From contig JACKOY010000029.1 in NCBI GenBank assembly GCA_024233935.1, positions 1 through 45,583 of the forward strand: a DNA stretch of 45,583 nt, given 5' to 3'. Of the stretch, positions 17,921-26,877 are shown piece by piece (the first letter of the stretch is position 1; each line of letters starts with the position of its first letter). The notes under the pieces were generated by a model. The model was not told the DNA's origin. It saw nothing but the letters and a program-made list of their open reading frames with translations, and made no database searches. This DNA comes from Spirochaetales bacterium. GTDB taxonomy: Bacteria; Spirochaetota; Leptospiria; Leptospirales; Leptonemataceae. The translations under genes were made by a program, and so were the position numbers.

Positions 17921-19457
17921 TCTCCTGCACCTGATAGCGTCGATCCACACGCTCGTCAGCAACCGGCAGATCGCGTTTCGCCAGAATAAGGGGCGCCGCA
18001 TGATCCAGAAATTCCACGACTACATACTCGCCGCGAGTCCGCTTCCATTCCACGGCAAAGTCCATCAGGTTGCGCACGCGACGACCGTTGATGCGATGAA
18101 CGACGGCGTTTATAAAACGACCGGCCCCGTTGTTGATCGGGTCTTCCAGCCGCGACACGAGAACAACGTCCCGGTCCACTGCCTCACCAATACGATCGTG
18201 ACCGAAGTTTTCGTAGCGATGCCTCAGAAGAGCATCCCGACCCGCTGAGGTGTCGTGTATCAGGTCGTAGTCCAATTCCTGGAAAACCAGACCGGCGGTC
18301 AGAAAGTACCGTCGCCGATCTTCCAATCGACGTCGTGCCATGCTCAGGCCGGAAAAAGGACGAGCCTCAATCTTGATCTCCAGATCGCGGCTTCCACGCT
18401 TGAGCTTTAACGTAACCTCGCCACGCAAGCCGGAGAAGTATTCCCCCAGGTCCAGGTTGGTCCCTTCGCCTGCATTCACGGCGGCGTCCTGCGTAACCGC
18501 GGCGCCGTTCACCGACAGGAGAATGTCCCCGGCTTCCAAACGTTGCCAGGCCGGCGAACGAAAATCCACCCGACGGATGTAGACGCCCTCGCCGGTCTGG
18601 CCCAGACCCAGGTAACGTCGCATGGCAGCACCATCAATCGGGTCGTAGGCAAAGCCCGGAAAGGAGAGGCCCTGGTATTCTCGATCGGCGGCGTCAGCAA
18701 GAAAGGCTTTCACGACCCCGACTTCAATCGCATAAGCGGGCCCGGATCGCGACGCCAGAATTCCCGCCAGTTTGCCATCCACCAGGACCGGCCCGCCACG
18801 GAAGGTTTCCGGCGGACCGGCCGCGGACTCCTGGAAACGCAGCAGCCAGCGACGGTCGATGTCGCTGTTTTCAATCAGGTCCCGTTCGATTGCGGTCAGA
18901 ATCAGCTGGCGTTGTTCGAGACCGCTTGCGGTCGCCCCGACTGCGAGCACCGAATTGGGCCGGACCGCTCGTACATCCGCTGCTTCCCCGACAAAGCTAA
19001 AGTACTGAAGAGTATCCGAATCCACCGATTCGGCAGGAGCGGCCTCCTGTTCCCCGGTTTCCTCGCCTGCGGTTTCCGTCGGTTCCTCTGTCGCCGAATC
19101 GGTCAATTTCAGGAGGGCCAGACCGCAGTCGGCTCCCTGCACGCTCACCTCTGCCGGCCGCGGTACCCGCGGCCCGTCGGGCAGGAAAACCTCGGCGCTG
19201 ATGGCGAAGCGCACCAGTTCCAGGCTTGTAAGCACGTGACCGGGGGCCACCAGAAGGCCGGTTCCGAACTCTTCCTGAACCCGGGGAGTGGCCCAGGGTG
19301 CGGCCGTTTGAAATACGTTTTTTACCACGCGAACACGCACAACCTGCGTGCGCACTTCCCCGCCGGTGGTCTCCGCCACCATAGAACCCCAGGGCAGTCC
19401 TCCGGCAATCACCAGCAGGGCCAGGCACGCCAGGCGATGAAGTCGAAACACGTTCAT
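17904..19457 (-). CDS. Deg9-like HtrA pseudoprotease with PDZ domains (first copy)
   Basis: This 517-residue exported paralogue has a signal peptide (LACLALLVIAGGLPWGSMVA), a trypsin-like domain (residues ~60-255), PDZ1 (~286-365, GVYIRRVDFR, AGDILLSVNGAAV), the Deg9-type stretch AGLVFQELDYDLI at 388-400, and PDZ2 (~430-485, INAVVHRINGRRVRNLMDF). By hand alignment the triad is replaced: VLTSLELV has E80 for the histidine, ADCGLALLKL has G112 for the aspartate, and FRGGPV has R220 for the serine. A Glu/Thr-rich insert lies at 121-150. The ATG at 19457 is chosen because the signal peptide begins there, 20 bases after the preceding gene. Membership of the T2SS operon suggests a role in secretion rather than proteolysis. 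Confidence 0.78.
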   Translation of the reverse strand: MNVFRLHRLACLALLVIAGGLPWGSMVAETTGGEVRTQVVRVRVVKNVFQTAAPWATPRVQEEFGTGLLVAPGHVLTSLELVRFAISAEVFLPDGPRVPRPAEVSVQGADCGLALLKLTDSATEEPTETAGEETGEQEAAPAESVDSDTLQYFSFVGEAADVRAVRPNSVLAVGATASGLEQRQLILTAIERDLIENSDIDRRWLLRFQESAAGPPETFRGGPVLVDGKLAGILASRSGPAYAIEVGVVKAFLADAADREYQGLSFPGFAYDPIDGAAMRRYLGLGQTGEGVYIRRVDFRSPAWQRLEAGDILLSVNGAAVTQDAAVNAGEGTNLDLGEYFSGLRGEVTLKLKRGSRDLEIKIEARPFSGLSMARRRLEDRRRYFLTAGLVFQELDYDLIHDTSAGRDALLRHRYENFGHDRIGEAVDRDVVLVSRLEDPINNGAGRFINAVVHRINGRRVRNLMDFAVEWKRTRGEYVVVEFLDHAAPLILAKRDLPVADERVDRRYQVQENGRVR

Positions 19458-19477
19458 GATAGGACGCAGTCGCAAAA

Positions 19478-20524
19478 CTACAGGGGCTCCAATCCTATTA
19501 TCGTATCCCACTCGATCCAGAATTGATCCGCTCTGGCCACAATCCGGCGATAAACGGCCCGGCCCAGGAAGCGCTGCCCGGGAGCCGTAACGGCAAGCCT
19601 GGCCAATTCCGGCGACGAATCCGGGAGTACAACGCGCATCTGGCGTAGCGGACCCTCGATGCAGGAGACCAGAAAACCAAGACGCACAAAGCCGGCGGCC
19701 GCCTCCCGGGCGGGCGGGTTCGCGAGGATCAGGGGGCAACTGCGCTGAAATTCTATGGCCGAGCCGGGACGAAAGATCTGCTCGAAGTCCCTCTGCGAAG
19801 AATCCGCGTCGTCGGTAGTCTGTAGCTCTGCGCTGAGTACGCCCAGAAGAAGCGCCGTATTTGCTTTCAATAGCTCGGGCTGCAGCAGGTCGGCTTCGGA
19901 CAGGTCGGGATACTTACGAGAAAGACGGAGCAGAAAAGCATTGCGATAATGAAACTGAGCGCGTTCCCAGCGCCAGAATATCATCCAGCTATCGGTCATC
20001 TGTACACGGGCCAGCTCCACCTCGCCTACGAACTCACGCTCCCTGGTCAGAGAATTGAGCAGCCGCAGGCCCGCATTCGCCTGATCGTCTGCCGTGGCGC
20101 GAAACAAACGCACACTGTGATCGGGCCGCGCCAGAGCCGACAGACAGGAAATCCCCAACGTGATGTAGGGCCTGGCCGCGCTCTGATCCTGAGGGCGGTA
20201 GACCAGAGGACAGGAATCACCGAAAATGTACCGCCCCGGCGGCAGAACAGCGGCGAGCGATTCGCGGGCCTGGGACTTCATGACCGGTTCGATGGTCGCG
20301 CGTTCTTCGGAACGTTCCAGGCGCTCCCGGGCGCCGTCGAGCGCCGCGTTCCAATCGAGGTAGGCCTGAACCGGAAATGGACGTGGCGGTGCAGACGCAG
20401 GCCTGGCGCTGGCTCCGCCAGGAGAGGGCACGTACGGACGCGGTTCGCGTTCGGCGCCAATCAGAACCGGCAGAAGAAGCGCGAACGCCACCGCCAGGGA
20501 CCGCAGGCTTCGTCCGTAGGGCAC
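19478..20524 (-). CDS. Hypothetical exported protein in the T2SS operon
   Basis: This 348-residue protein has an N-terminal signal peptide (RSLRSLAVAFALLLPVLIGA) and a Pro/Ala-rich stretch (residues ~28-50). Two related halves are visible. Each contains a cysteine-containing segment (FGDSCPLVYRP...YITLGISCLSAL and FQRSCPLILANPPAREAAAG...GFLVSCIEGPL) followed by an R-L-F-R/M-R-V-V-L stretch and LARL/ALARP, suggesting an internal duplication with paired cysteines. No known family is recognised. The start is GTG at 20524, three bases after the gspN stop. The position between GspN and the pseudoproteases suggests a periplasmic or outer-membrane T2SS accessory. Confidence 0.72.
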   Translation of the reverse strand: MPYGRSLRSLAVAFALLLPVLIGAEREPRPYVPSPGGASARPASAPPRPFPVQAYLDWNAALDGARERLERSEERATIEPVMKSQARESLAAVLPPGRYIFGDSCPLVYRPQDQSAARPYITLGISCLSALARPDHSVRLFRATADDQANAGLRLLNSLTREREFVGEVELARVQMTDSWMIFWRWERAQFHYRNAFLLRLSRKYPDLSEADLLQPELLKANTALLLGVLSAELQTTDDADSSQRDFEQIFRPGSAIEFQRSCPLILANPPAREAAAGFVRLGFLVSCIEGPLRQMRVVLPDSSPELARLAVTAPGQRFLGRAVYRRIVARADQFWIEWDTIIGLEPL

Positions 20525-20527
20525 GAG

Positions 20528-21499
20528 CTACTCCTCCCCGGCCGGCACAACATCATCCTGCGCGGCGGGTTGGGTCGATGGATTCTGATCGGGAGCGGGA
20601 GCCGGTGTGCGCGGAGTCACCTGCGGCGCACCCAGGCTGCCGCGAATGTTAAAGCACAGTTCGCTTCCTGGAGTGCCCCCGGCCTGGGCAAAAAGGAATC
20701 GTACACCCAGGTAACGCTCCTCGCTCTCCAGAGCGGCCGTCGGCGTCGCGCACAGTTCAGCATTGAGGGTACTGCCCCCGGGCTCGCCTCCGAAGCGGCC
20801 CTGGCCGGTCAATCGAACGCGCAAAAGGTTTGTGTCCAGATTCGCGTTATCAAATACGAAGCGTCCCTGGTCGAAAGTCAGCCCGATCGCCATGCTCTGA
20901 ATTTCAAGCTCGGCCGGATCTATTTGCAGAAAACTCACCTGCTCAAAGCGCGCTCCTTCAGGCACGATGCGCAGCGTTCCGTCAATACTCGAAAGCCCCG
21001 CCGCCGAATCAATCTCAAGATCGATGATCAAACGGTCGGCCGCTATCGCAAACAGATCCGACTGCATGCGGAAGTCATCAAGCACAAGCTCCCCACTCGG
21101 GCGATTGCGAAAAAGACCGTACCAACCCAGGCCGGAGCGAACCTCGGCGGCTTCGATACGCAGGGGGCCCCCGTTAAAGCGAAAGTTCGGGACAGTGTCG
21201 GGCCCAAACAGATTCAGGTTGGGTTCCTCAAAATAAATGCCGCGACTGCTCCCAAGCACGGCCTGGCGGACCATACGTCCGTACGGAAGCATGAACGCGA
21301 AAGAAACCAAAAACGAAGCGACTAATGCCACCACAACGATCACTTTCTGGCGGGTTGTAAGGCGGGTCTGTTCGTGCTCCTCATCATCTTCGTAAAGCGC
21401 CAGGAGGTCTTCTTCTTCAGAGGGAGTTTCGGCGGCAGTCTCTTCCGGAGAAACCTCCCGCTCGCCAACCTCGTCATCAATCAGCTCTTCCTCGTTCAT
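20528..21499 (-). CDS. gspN: Type II secretion system protein GspN
   Basis: This 323-residue bitopic protein has a very acidic cytoplasmic N-terminus (about 45 residues, EEEDLLALYEDDEEHE), one membrane helix (KVIVVVALVASFLVSFAFML) and a large periplasmic beta-rich domain. That domain shows GspN/AsmA-like features (GGPLRIEAAEVRSG, LLRVRLTGQGRFGG, LCFNIRGSLGAPQ). The C-terminus is a Pro/Ala-rich tail. GspN is an accessory found in some T2SS, notably in spirochaetes and deltaproteobacteria. The unusually acidic cytoplasmic tail may contact a cytosolic partner. It overlaps gspM by four bases (ATGA). Confidence 0.8.
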   Translation of the reverse strand: MNEEELIDDEVGEREVSPEETAAETPSEEEDLLALYEDDEEHEQTRLTTRQKVIVVVALVASFLVSFAFMLPYGRMVRQAVLGSSRGIYFEEPNLNLFGPDTVPNFRFNGGPLRIEAAEVRSGLGWYGLFRNRPSGELVLDDFRMQSDLFAIAADRLIIDLEIDSAAGLSSIDGTLRIVPEGARFEQVSFLQIDPAELEIQSMAIGLTFDQGRFVFDNANLDTNLLRVRLTGQGRFGGEPGGSTLNAELCATPTAALESEERYLGVRFLFAQAGGTPGSELCFNIRGSLGAPQVTPRTPAPAPDQNPSTQPAAQDDVVPAGEE

Positions 21500-22002
21500 T
21501 GCTGCTCCGGAGCCGGAACCGTAGTCGAAATCTTTATGCTCACTTCATAGACATCCCTCGCGGAGACCGAACGACGCAACTGCAAGAAGCTCACTTCGAC
21601 GGGGTAAGGCTGGGCGTATTCCAGGGAATACAAGACCCGGAACAGGTTGTGCAAGGGCACCTGGCTCATGCGAACCTGGAGTGTATAGCGGACCATGCCT
21701 GCGGCTTCTTCGTCGTCCAGGTCAAACTGCTGGGTCTGCAGGTTGTTGTTCTGCAAAAGGCGGGCGATTTCGCCCTTGAACTGATCGGAACCGGGCGGCT
21801 GCCCCGATTCGCGCATTTGCTGAATCTGACGAACCTGTCGCTCTACCTGATCGGCCAGGCGTTCGAGTTGTAAGGCGGTCTCACGTTTCTCGGCGCGTAG
21901 CGAAAGCAGCTTTACGGCGCCCAGACCAAAGAGGGTCACTCCGACCAGAATCGATCCAACAATCAGGACCAGGCGCTCGCGGGGTTGTAGCTTATCGAGC
22001 AT
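21496..22002 (-). CDS. gspM: Type II secretion system protein GspM
   Basis: This 168-residue bitopic inner-membrane protein has the GspM/PilO architecture. A short cytoplasmic stretch (LDKLQPRERL) is followed by a membrane helix (VLIVGSILVGVTLFGLGAV), a coiled coil (residues ~30-65, LSLRAEKRETALQLERLADQ) and a small ferredoxin-like domain (YTLQVRMSQVPLHNLFRVLYSLE). Partner of GspL in the inner-membrane platform. The start lies one base after the gspL stop. Confidence 0.85.
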   Translation of the reverse strand: MLDKLQPRERLVLIVGSILVGVTLFGLGAVKLLSLRAEKRETALQLERLADQVERQVRQIQQMRESGQPPGSDQFKGEIARLLQNNNLQTQQFDLDDEEAAGMVRYTLQVRMSQVPLHNLFRVLYSLEYAQPYPVEVSFLQLRRSVSARDVYEVSIKISTTVPAPEQQ

Positions 22003-22003
22003 G

Positions 22004-23650
22004 TCAATCGCAGCTCAGGCTGCCCCCCTCCGGTGGAACCAGTTGCAGATTGAAAGTTACAGCCTGTCGGGCGCCACCGGTGCTCTGGGTCGGACTCTGC
22101 ACCTGGGAAAACATTGAGCTCTGTCGGAATTCCGATTCAAGGCGGGTCGCTTCGGTCAAAAGCGCCACTTCTCCCTGAATGTCCACAGACGGCCCGTTGA
22201 TGGTTACGCTCTTCAGGCGGAAGTCCAGTTCACCCGGCGGCGGCGTGTGATCGGTAATTTCTTTGAGGATTTCAAGCACGCCCGCGCGACCGGCCGAATT
22301 CAAAACACGCCGTTCGCATTCCTGGGCCACAATCTGCGCCGCTCTGGCTGCGACTCGTTCTCCCCGCGCTGCCGGCACGCTCTGGGCGAGCTCAAGAATA
22401 CGCTGACTGGCTCGTTCGCCCTGCTTCTGAAAAGTCTTAAACTCCACGATCATGCCGATCAAAAGTGGGGCAAAAGACAGGATGAGTACAAGCAGCGGCG
22501 TAAAGAATGCGCCGAGGGAAAACTTACCGCCACGCAGCTGGCTCCCGAAATCGCTGGCCAGAAAGTCCAGGCGTTCCGTCGGCTTCAGGTCATAGTGTCC
22601 CGCCGTTCCCAGGGCCGTGGCCCACATCGCGACCGGTTCCCCGTCCGATAGCGCAAGCGGGTATTCCGACAGACGCACCTTGAGATGCGATTCCATAAGA
22701 TCGCGGGCGCCCTTTAGACAGCTGCCTCCGCCACTCAGGTAGTACTCTGCGGGGGGTTCACAGGGCAGTGAAAGCACGGAACGCTCGACTTCTTCAGAGA
22801 TTTCGGCGATGACCGCCTGGCTCTGTTTTACAATACGATCGTAATCTTTGCGTTCGATACGCTCACGTCGGAAGAACTGTTCCGGCTTTTCCGGTCGGGC
22901 TGAAAGCGCCGACACATCGATCTCCAGGCTGAGCTTTTTCTGCTCGGCGACAATGGGGTCTTTGATGCCCAGCACGTGCGCTACAATCTCGGTGATGGCG
23001 TCCCCGCCAATGGGCACCTTGCGCGTAAAGACCAGCGCGCCATCCCGAATGCCGTTGATGATCGTGTAACGACCGCCAATGTCAATCTGGGCGATGACGC
23101 GCCCGAGATATTCGTCCGGAGGCAGGGAGCGCACAAAACTCGCAAGTCCGGCCGCATCGACCGAAAGCAAACGAATCGTGCTCTGGGGCCTGCGCAATGG
23201 CGATACTGCACGCAATAGATTTTCCCGGGCCGCCGCGAAACTAATCACGCGCGAATCCTCCGCGCCAATCTCCCAGGCCCTGCCGATCACTTCGGCTTCG
23301 TCCAGCGTTACCGGTATCAGGTTTTCGACTTCGAAGGGAATGACTTCTTCTATCTGCTTCTGATTCACGACCGGCACGGAAAGGTCGCGTACGTAGATGT
23401 TCTCGAGCGGCAGATTTAGAAGGAAGTTTGTTTCTTCGGGAAAAAAGGACTGAACGTAGCGAACCAGGTTGTATTCGTACTCGGCAAATTCGGTGCGATC
23501 CTCTTCACCGATGATATCGACTACGCTGACGATGGGCAGGCTTTCCAGGCGGAGGATGTGATTGCCCCCGGGCCCGCTTTCATAAAGCGCGCCTTTGATG
23601 TAGCTCGAGCCGTAGTCGATGACGAGAAATTTCTCCGTGAAAAGGGGCAC
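22004..23650 (-). CDS. gspL: Type II secretion system protein GspL (PilM-like ASKHA domain plus PilN-like part)
   Basis: This 548-residue protein has an actin-like ASKHA fold in the cytoplasm, with IDYGSSYIKG (residues 11-20), QIDIGGR (189-194) and SGGGSCLKG (306-314) as nucleotide-binding loops. One membrane helix follows (~382-403). The periplasmic part has a helix and a ferredoxin-like domain (ITDHTPPPGELDFRLKSVTI, NLQLVPP), so it resembles a PilM-PilN fusion. GspL recruits the GspE ATPase. The start chosen is GTG at 23650, ten bases after a strong GGAGG and five bases after the gspK stop; an open frame continues upstream but overlaps gspK. Confidence 0.88.
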   Translation of the reverse strand: MPLFTEKFLVIDYGSSYIKGALYESGPGGNHILRLESLPIVSVVDIIGEEDRTEFAEYEYNLVRYVQSFFPEETNFLLNLPLENIYVRDLSVPVVNQKQIEEVIPFEVENLIPVTLDEAEVIGRAWEIGAEDSRVISFAAARENLLRAVSPLRRPQSTIRLLSVDAAGLASFVRSLPPDEYLGRVIAQIDIGGRYTIINGIRDGALVFTRKVPIGGDAITEIVAHVLGIKDPIVAEQKKLSLEIDVSALSARPEKPEQFFRRERIERKDYDRIVKQSQAVIAEISEEVERSVLSLPCEPPAEYYLSGGGSCLKGARDLMESHLKVRLSEYPLALSDGEPVAMWATALGTAGHYDLKPTERLDFLASDFGSQLRGGKFSLGAFFTPLLVLILSFAPLLIGMIVEFKTFQKQGERASQRILELAQSVPAARGERVAARAAQIVAQECERRVLNSAGRAGVLEILKEITDHTPPPGELDFRLKSVTINGPSVDIQGEVALLTEATRLESEFRQSSMFSQVQSPTQSTGGARQAVTFNLQLVPPEGGSLSCD

Positions 23651-23655
23651 GGAAC

Positions 23656-24828
23656 TCAATCCTCCGCGTAATAGATCAGGCGCCGGTTTTGCCGGTCCCA
23701 AATCCCCCAGACCCGCCGCACGGCCAGGGTTCGCGCCTCTTCATTATCGACCGGCCGGACCACAGAACCCACCCCCACCACACGATAATAGGTGCCTTCG
23801 GTCGTGATCAGCCCGGAAGCTTCCGTGCCGGTCCCTGCCAGCTCCTGATAGAGATTGGTCCCCTCAATCGACGAGGGGACCTGAAACTCAGGCAGGGCCT
23901 GAAGGTCAGACAGGCTTTCGATATAGCCGTTGCTGTCGTTGCGCAACTTGAACAGGGCCCGGGCCGCCGCGTCCCCCGCCGGGCTTTCCATGGTCTGGGT
24001 CAGGCTGCGTAGCACGTTGTAACGCACGGCGTTGATGTTCACTTTGGGTGAGGCGTCACCGAAGGGCGCAAAGGCGGTCAGATTGTTCGGCAGCAGGAAG
24101 TCCTCGGGTTGCTCGACGCTGCGTTCGTCGTCGGTGGCAAAGGTGAAGGAATGCTCTTCTTCCCAGCGCTCCGGCATGTGGGATTCATAGACGATCTCAC
24201 GACTGAAGCCGCGCACCTGGCAGAGCTCCGAGAGCGAGAACATGGCGTAGTTCTTCACCTTGCGGGGCGGGCGCAGGGCGGCGTAATAACTCTCTTCGCC
24301 GTCGAGCCCGAAACTACGATCGTTCTCGTCAATCCAGTCGACGATTGGCCCGACGTTTTCGATGGGGATATGGAAGCGCTTCAAGAGTCGTTGTACAATG
24401 CCCACGTAGTTTTCGTCGGGCTCGCCATCGAAGCGCACCAGATAGTTCAGGTTCAGCTTTCCGTCTTCGGGCTGCAGCCGGTAACTCACGTACAGAATAT
24501 CACAAACGTCGTCTTCGTCCTCCGGCGCGGTGCCGGGCGGACAATCGCGGCCCAGTTCAATCTGGGGCGGGCTGAGGGCGATCCCGTAACGATACAGGTC
24601 TTCTTCCTGGATGTTCTTGATCGCGGCGATGCCGGCCTGAAAGCCCGCGAGCGCCAGCTGCTGGGCCTTAAAGCCCTGCACCTGGGAGTGAACCGCGAAG
24701 AACTGGTCGCTCATCTGGCCCAGAAACTGCTGCGCCAGAACCGCCGTCGAAGCCATGAGCAGCATGATCGAAAGCAAAAGAATCGATCCCCGCCGGCTGA
24801 AGTTGTTTTTCCAATTCGGCACTCGCAT
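23656..24828 (-). CDS. gspK: Type II secretion minor pseudopilin GspK
   Basis: This 390-residue large minor pseudopilin has prepilin motif RRG at residues 12-14, cleaved before SILLLSIMLLM. As is usual for GspK, the +5 glutamate is absent. The helical alpha-domain contains the SAM-like segment (KLNLNYLV, IENVGPIVDWIDENDRS, SLSELCQVRGF, KVNINAVR) characteristic of the family. GspK caps the pseudopilus with GspI and GspJ. Two cysteines (residues ~94 and ~107, DCPPG and VCDIL) could form a disulfide near the putative calcium loop. Confidence 0.92.
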   Translation of the reverse strand: MRVPNWKNNFSRRGSILLLSIMLLMASTAVLAQQFLGQMSDQFFAVHSQVQGFKAQQLALAGFQAGIAAIKNIQEEDLYRYGIALSPPQIELGRDCPPGTAPEDEDDVCDILYVSYRLQPEDGKLNLNYLVRFDGEPDENYVGIVQRLLKRFHIPIENVGPIVDWIDENDRSFGLDGEESYYAALRPPRKVKNYAMFSLSELCQVRGFSREIVYESHMPERWEEEHSFTFATDDERSVEQPEDFLLPNNLTAFAPFGDASPKVNINAVRYNVLRSLTQTMESPAGDAAARALFKLRNDSNGYIESLSDLQALPEFQVPSSIEGTNLYQELAGTGTEASGLITTEGTYYRVVGVGSVVRPVDNEEARTLAVRRVWGIWDRQNRRLIYYAED

Positions 24829-24836
24829 TTGATTTC

Positions 24837-25607
24837 TTACCGGATGTAGAGTCCCGGGCGCGCCATCGTGTCAAACTGCTGTACGCGCTCCCCGATTTTT
24901 ACGCGCATGCGGATGCGAACGATGCGCGGTATTCGATTGTTGTCGGCATTGTTCCAATCCGGACGCCAGTCGATGCCGTTCAGAGTGTACTGGAACTCCA
25001 GAGATTCCACGTCCTCGAGGAGCACATAGTGCGCCCCGCCCTCCCCCGGCTCGTCGTCTACGGTTTGATCTTCGCGGCGCATGAGTACACAACCGCCGCC
25101 CTGTCCCGGGCATGGAAAATGTCCATCCGCATCGCGCAGATAATAAGAAATTTCCCGCACCGCCGGCAGGCCCACTTCTTCGGCGCCGGAGTTTACGGCA
25201 GCAAACGTCAAAACATCACGTTTCTGGTCGCCGTTCCCCTGGCTGGTACCCACGAACACGAGGCGGCTCAGGTTGGCGCTATGCAGCGTCTGATTGAGAC
25301 TGGCACGCATAACCGCCAGAGCCTGGAGAGTCTGGTACTTCTGTCGGCTGGCCGGCCCGACTTCCCCCATGACCTGTGTGATGCCGGCGATCGTTCCGAA
25401 GATCAGTCCCAGCAAAATACCGATGACCATGATTACAATGCTGAGTTCGATCAGAGTAAGACCACTTCGCGAATTTCGCGCAAAGTGCCGGACATATCGA
25501 TGTTTGCCGGGCCCGGCCGCGTGGCGCCGCGCCGGCCGCGCCACAAATAGGGCCCGCTCCTTCCGATTGCGCGGCAGGTCTGATTCTTTTTCACGCCCTC
25601 GCTGCAT
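24837..25607 (-). CDS. gspJ: Type II secretion minor pseudopilin GspJ
   Basis: This 256-residue protein has prepilin cleavage expected after SRSG (residue 49), before LTLIELSIVIMVIG with the conserved +5 Glu. The leader of 49 Arg-rich residues is far longer than the usual 6-13. The globular domain has the GspJ-like beta features (LTFAAVN, ISYYLRDADG, LEFQYTLNGIDW, RIVRIRMRV) and a cysteine pair (CPGQGGGC). The ATG at 25607 shares one base with the gspI stop (TGATG). Assignment to J rests on order, length and C-terminal pattern. Confidence 0.82.
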   Translation of the reverse strand: MQRGREKESDLPRNRKERALFVARPARRHAAGPGKHRYVRHFARNSRSGLTLIELSIVIMVIGILLGLIFGTIAGITQVMGEVGPASRQKYQTLQALAVMRASLNQTLHSANLSRLVFVGTSQGNGDQKRDVLTFAAVNSGAEEVGLPAVREISYYLRDADGHFPCPGQGGGCVLMRREDQTVDDEPGEGGAHYVLLEDVESLEFQYTLNGIDWRPDWNNADNNRIPRIVRIRMRVKIGERVQQFDTMARPGLYIR

Positions 25608-26227
25608 CAAAAGCCCCCTGAACTGCCGCCCTCCAGCGAAGACGCATCGCTGGTACGGGGTTTGTCCTGCAGGGTCTCGACGCGAAAGGGTCGCAGGCCC
25701 AGTTCTTCCGGAAACGAGATTGTGATAATGATGCGTGTGACTTCCAGATCTCCAAGGGTCGTCAGGCCACCACTACGGCCGCCCAGGGATTCTTCCTGTT
25801 CACGATTCTGCACGGCATCGGGCAGTTGATCGTCCACGTCGGGGGCGTGCATGCGTCCGGTCTGTTGCACTTCGGTCAGGTTAATCTTGTCATCAACAAC
25901 GCGCAGATCCCAGTGCAGCCCGGTGAACAAGCCAGCGTCTTCGATGGTGCCTTCCTGGTGCCCCGGACGCAGGCTGGGACTATTGCGCAGTTGCGAAAGT
26001 TTGGCTTCGGTCAGAGCGACAGCCATGATGTACCGATCGGCTTCAAGCTGGTGTTGCATGGCGGTGGCGATGGTTCCGGTGACGCCCACCAAAAACCAGA
26101 CGCTGATCACGACGGCGAAACTGGCTTCGATTAAAGAAAAACCGGTGCGACGGCGCAGGCGAAGCGAACTGCGAAGCAGGTGGCGTCGCAGGCGCAACAG
26201 ATAGTGCTTTCTGCTTTTTTCGCTCAT
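25607..26227 (-). CDS. gspI: Type II secretion minor pseudopilin GspI
   Basis: This 206-residue protein has prepilin motif RRRTG ending at residue 29, followed by FSLIEASFAVVISVWF with +5 Glu. The leader is long and Arg/Leu-rich (RLRRHLLRSSLRLRRR). After the helix come MAVALTEAKLSQLRN and ITISFPE, as in GspI (usually ~120 residues), here extended by an acidic, Gly/Ser-rich C-terminus (LEGGSSGGF). The start lies two bases after the gspH stop. Confidence 0.82.
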   Translation of the reverse strand: MSEKSRKHYLLRLRRHLLRSSLRLRRRTGFSLIEASFAVVISVWFLVGVTGTIATAMQHQLEADRYIMAVALTEAKLSQLRNSPSLRPGHQEGTIEDAGLFTGLHWDLRVVDDKINLTEVQQTGRMHAPDVDDQLPDAVQNREQEESLGGRSGGLTTLGDLEVTRIIITISFPEELGLRPFRVETLQDKPRTSDASSLEGGSSGGF

Positions 26228-26229
26228 CG

Positions 26230-26877
26230 CTATCGTTCGAATTCGTGTTCCCAGCTCTGCGAGAGGTCCATTTCGTGTTCACCCTCGAAGATGTGCGCCT
26301 CGTTCAGATATCGGCTCAACACGACCGTGGCCTGGATTTCCTCGTCGTCTTCTCCCAGGAACACGGCCACCTGGTCGGCCACACCATCGGGCAGAAAGCT
26401 GATCAAGACCGGACCCTCCGTCACGCGCGCGCCGCCCTGCACCTGAATGCCGCGCATCGGCAGGTCCGTGGGCTCCACCAGTTCCACTTCGGTGGGCTCT
26501 TCCTGGTCGCGATCTATGTAATAGGCCCGGTAACTATCTTCATTTAAGTCAAAAACGAAGCGGACGGTGATATTGGATTTGATTGCTTTGGAGCGGCAGA
26601 ACCAGAACTGGCCCGATAGCGTTTCGGCCTGATCGGTCTCGCTCTGGAAGAGATCGGTGCTGGCAATGAGACTGGCGAAGACCGAAAGCAAAATACCCAT
26701 CACGAGCAACACGATGACCTGCTCGAACAAGGTCAGACCACGTCGCGAAGCCGCCGCCCCCGAAGCGAGAGCGGCGACCCGCAGACGGTCAATGCGGCTA
26801 GTTCTCTTCAGCTTCGGCGACTTCGTCGCGTAGCCAGGCCGGCCAGAGGTCCTCACGTGTGAGGTAGATATCTTCAT
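26230..26877 (-). CDS. gspH: Type II secretion minor pseudopilin GspH
   Basis: This ~215-residue protein has prepilin motif SRRG followed by LTLFEQVIVLLVMGILLSV (with +5 Glu) and a GspH-like beta domain (CRSKAIKSNITVRFVFDL, VLISFLPDG). The start is uncertain. The ATG at 26877 has a GGGAGG eleven bases upstream but lies 80 bases inside gspG, giving a 47-residue basic leader. The frame is open further to 26937. No ordinary start codon exists between the gspG stop and the prepilin motif, so the overlap seems real. Confidence 0.78.
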   Translation of the reverse strand: MKISTSHVRTSGRPGYATKSPKLKRTSRIDRLRVAALASGAAASRRGLTLFEQVIVLLVMGILLSVFASLIASTDLFQSETDQAETLSGQFWFCRSKAIKSNITVRFVFDLNEDSYRAYYIDRDQEEPTEVELVEPTDLPMRGIQVQGGARVTEGPVLISFLPDGVADQVAVFLGEDDEEIQATVVLSRYLNEAHIFEGEHEMDLSQSWEHEFER

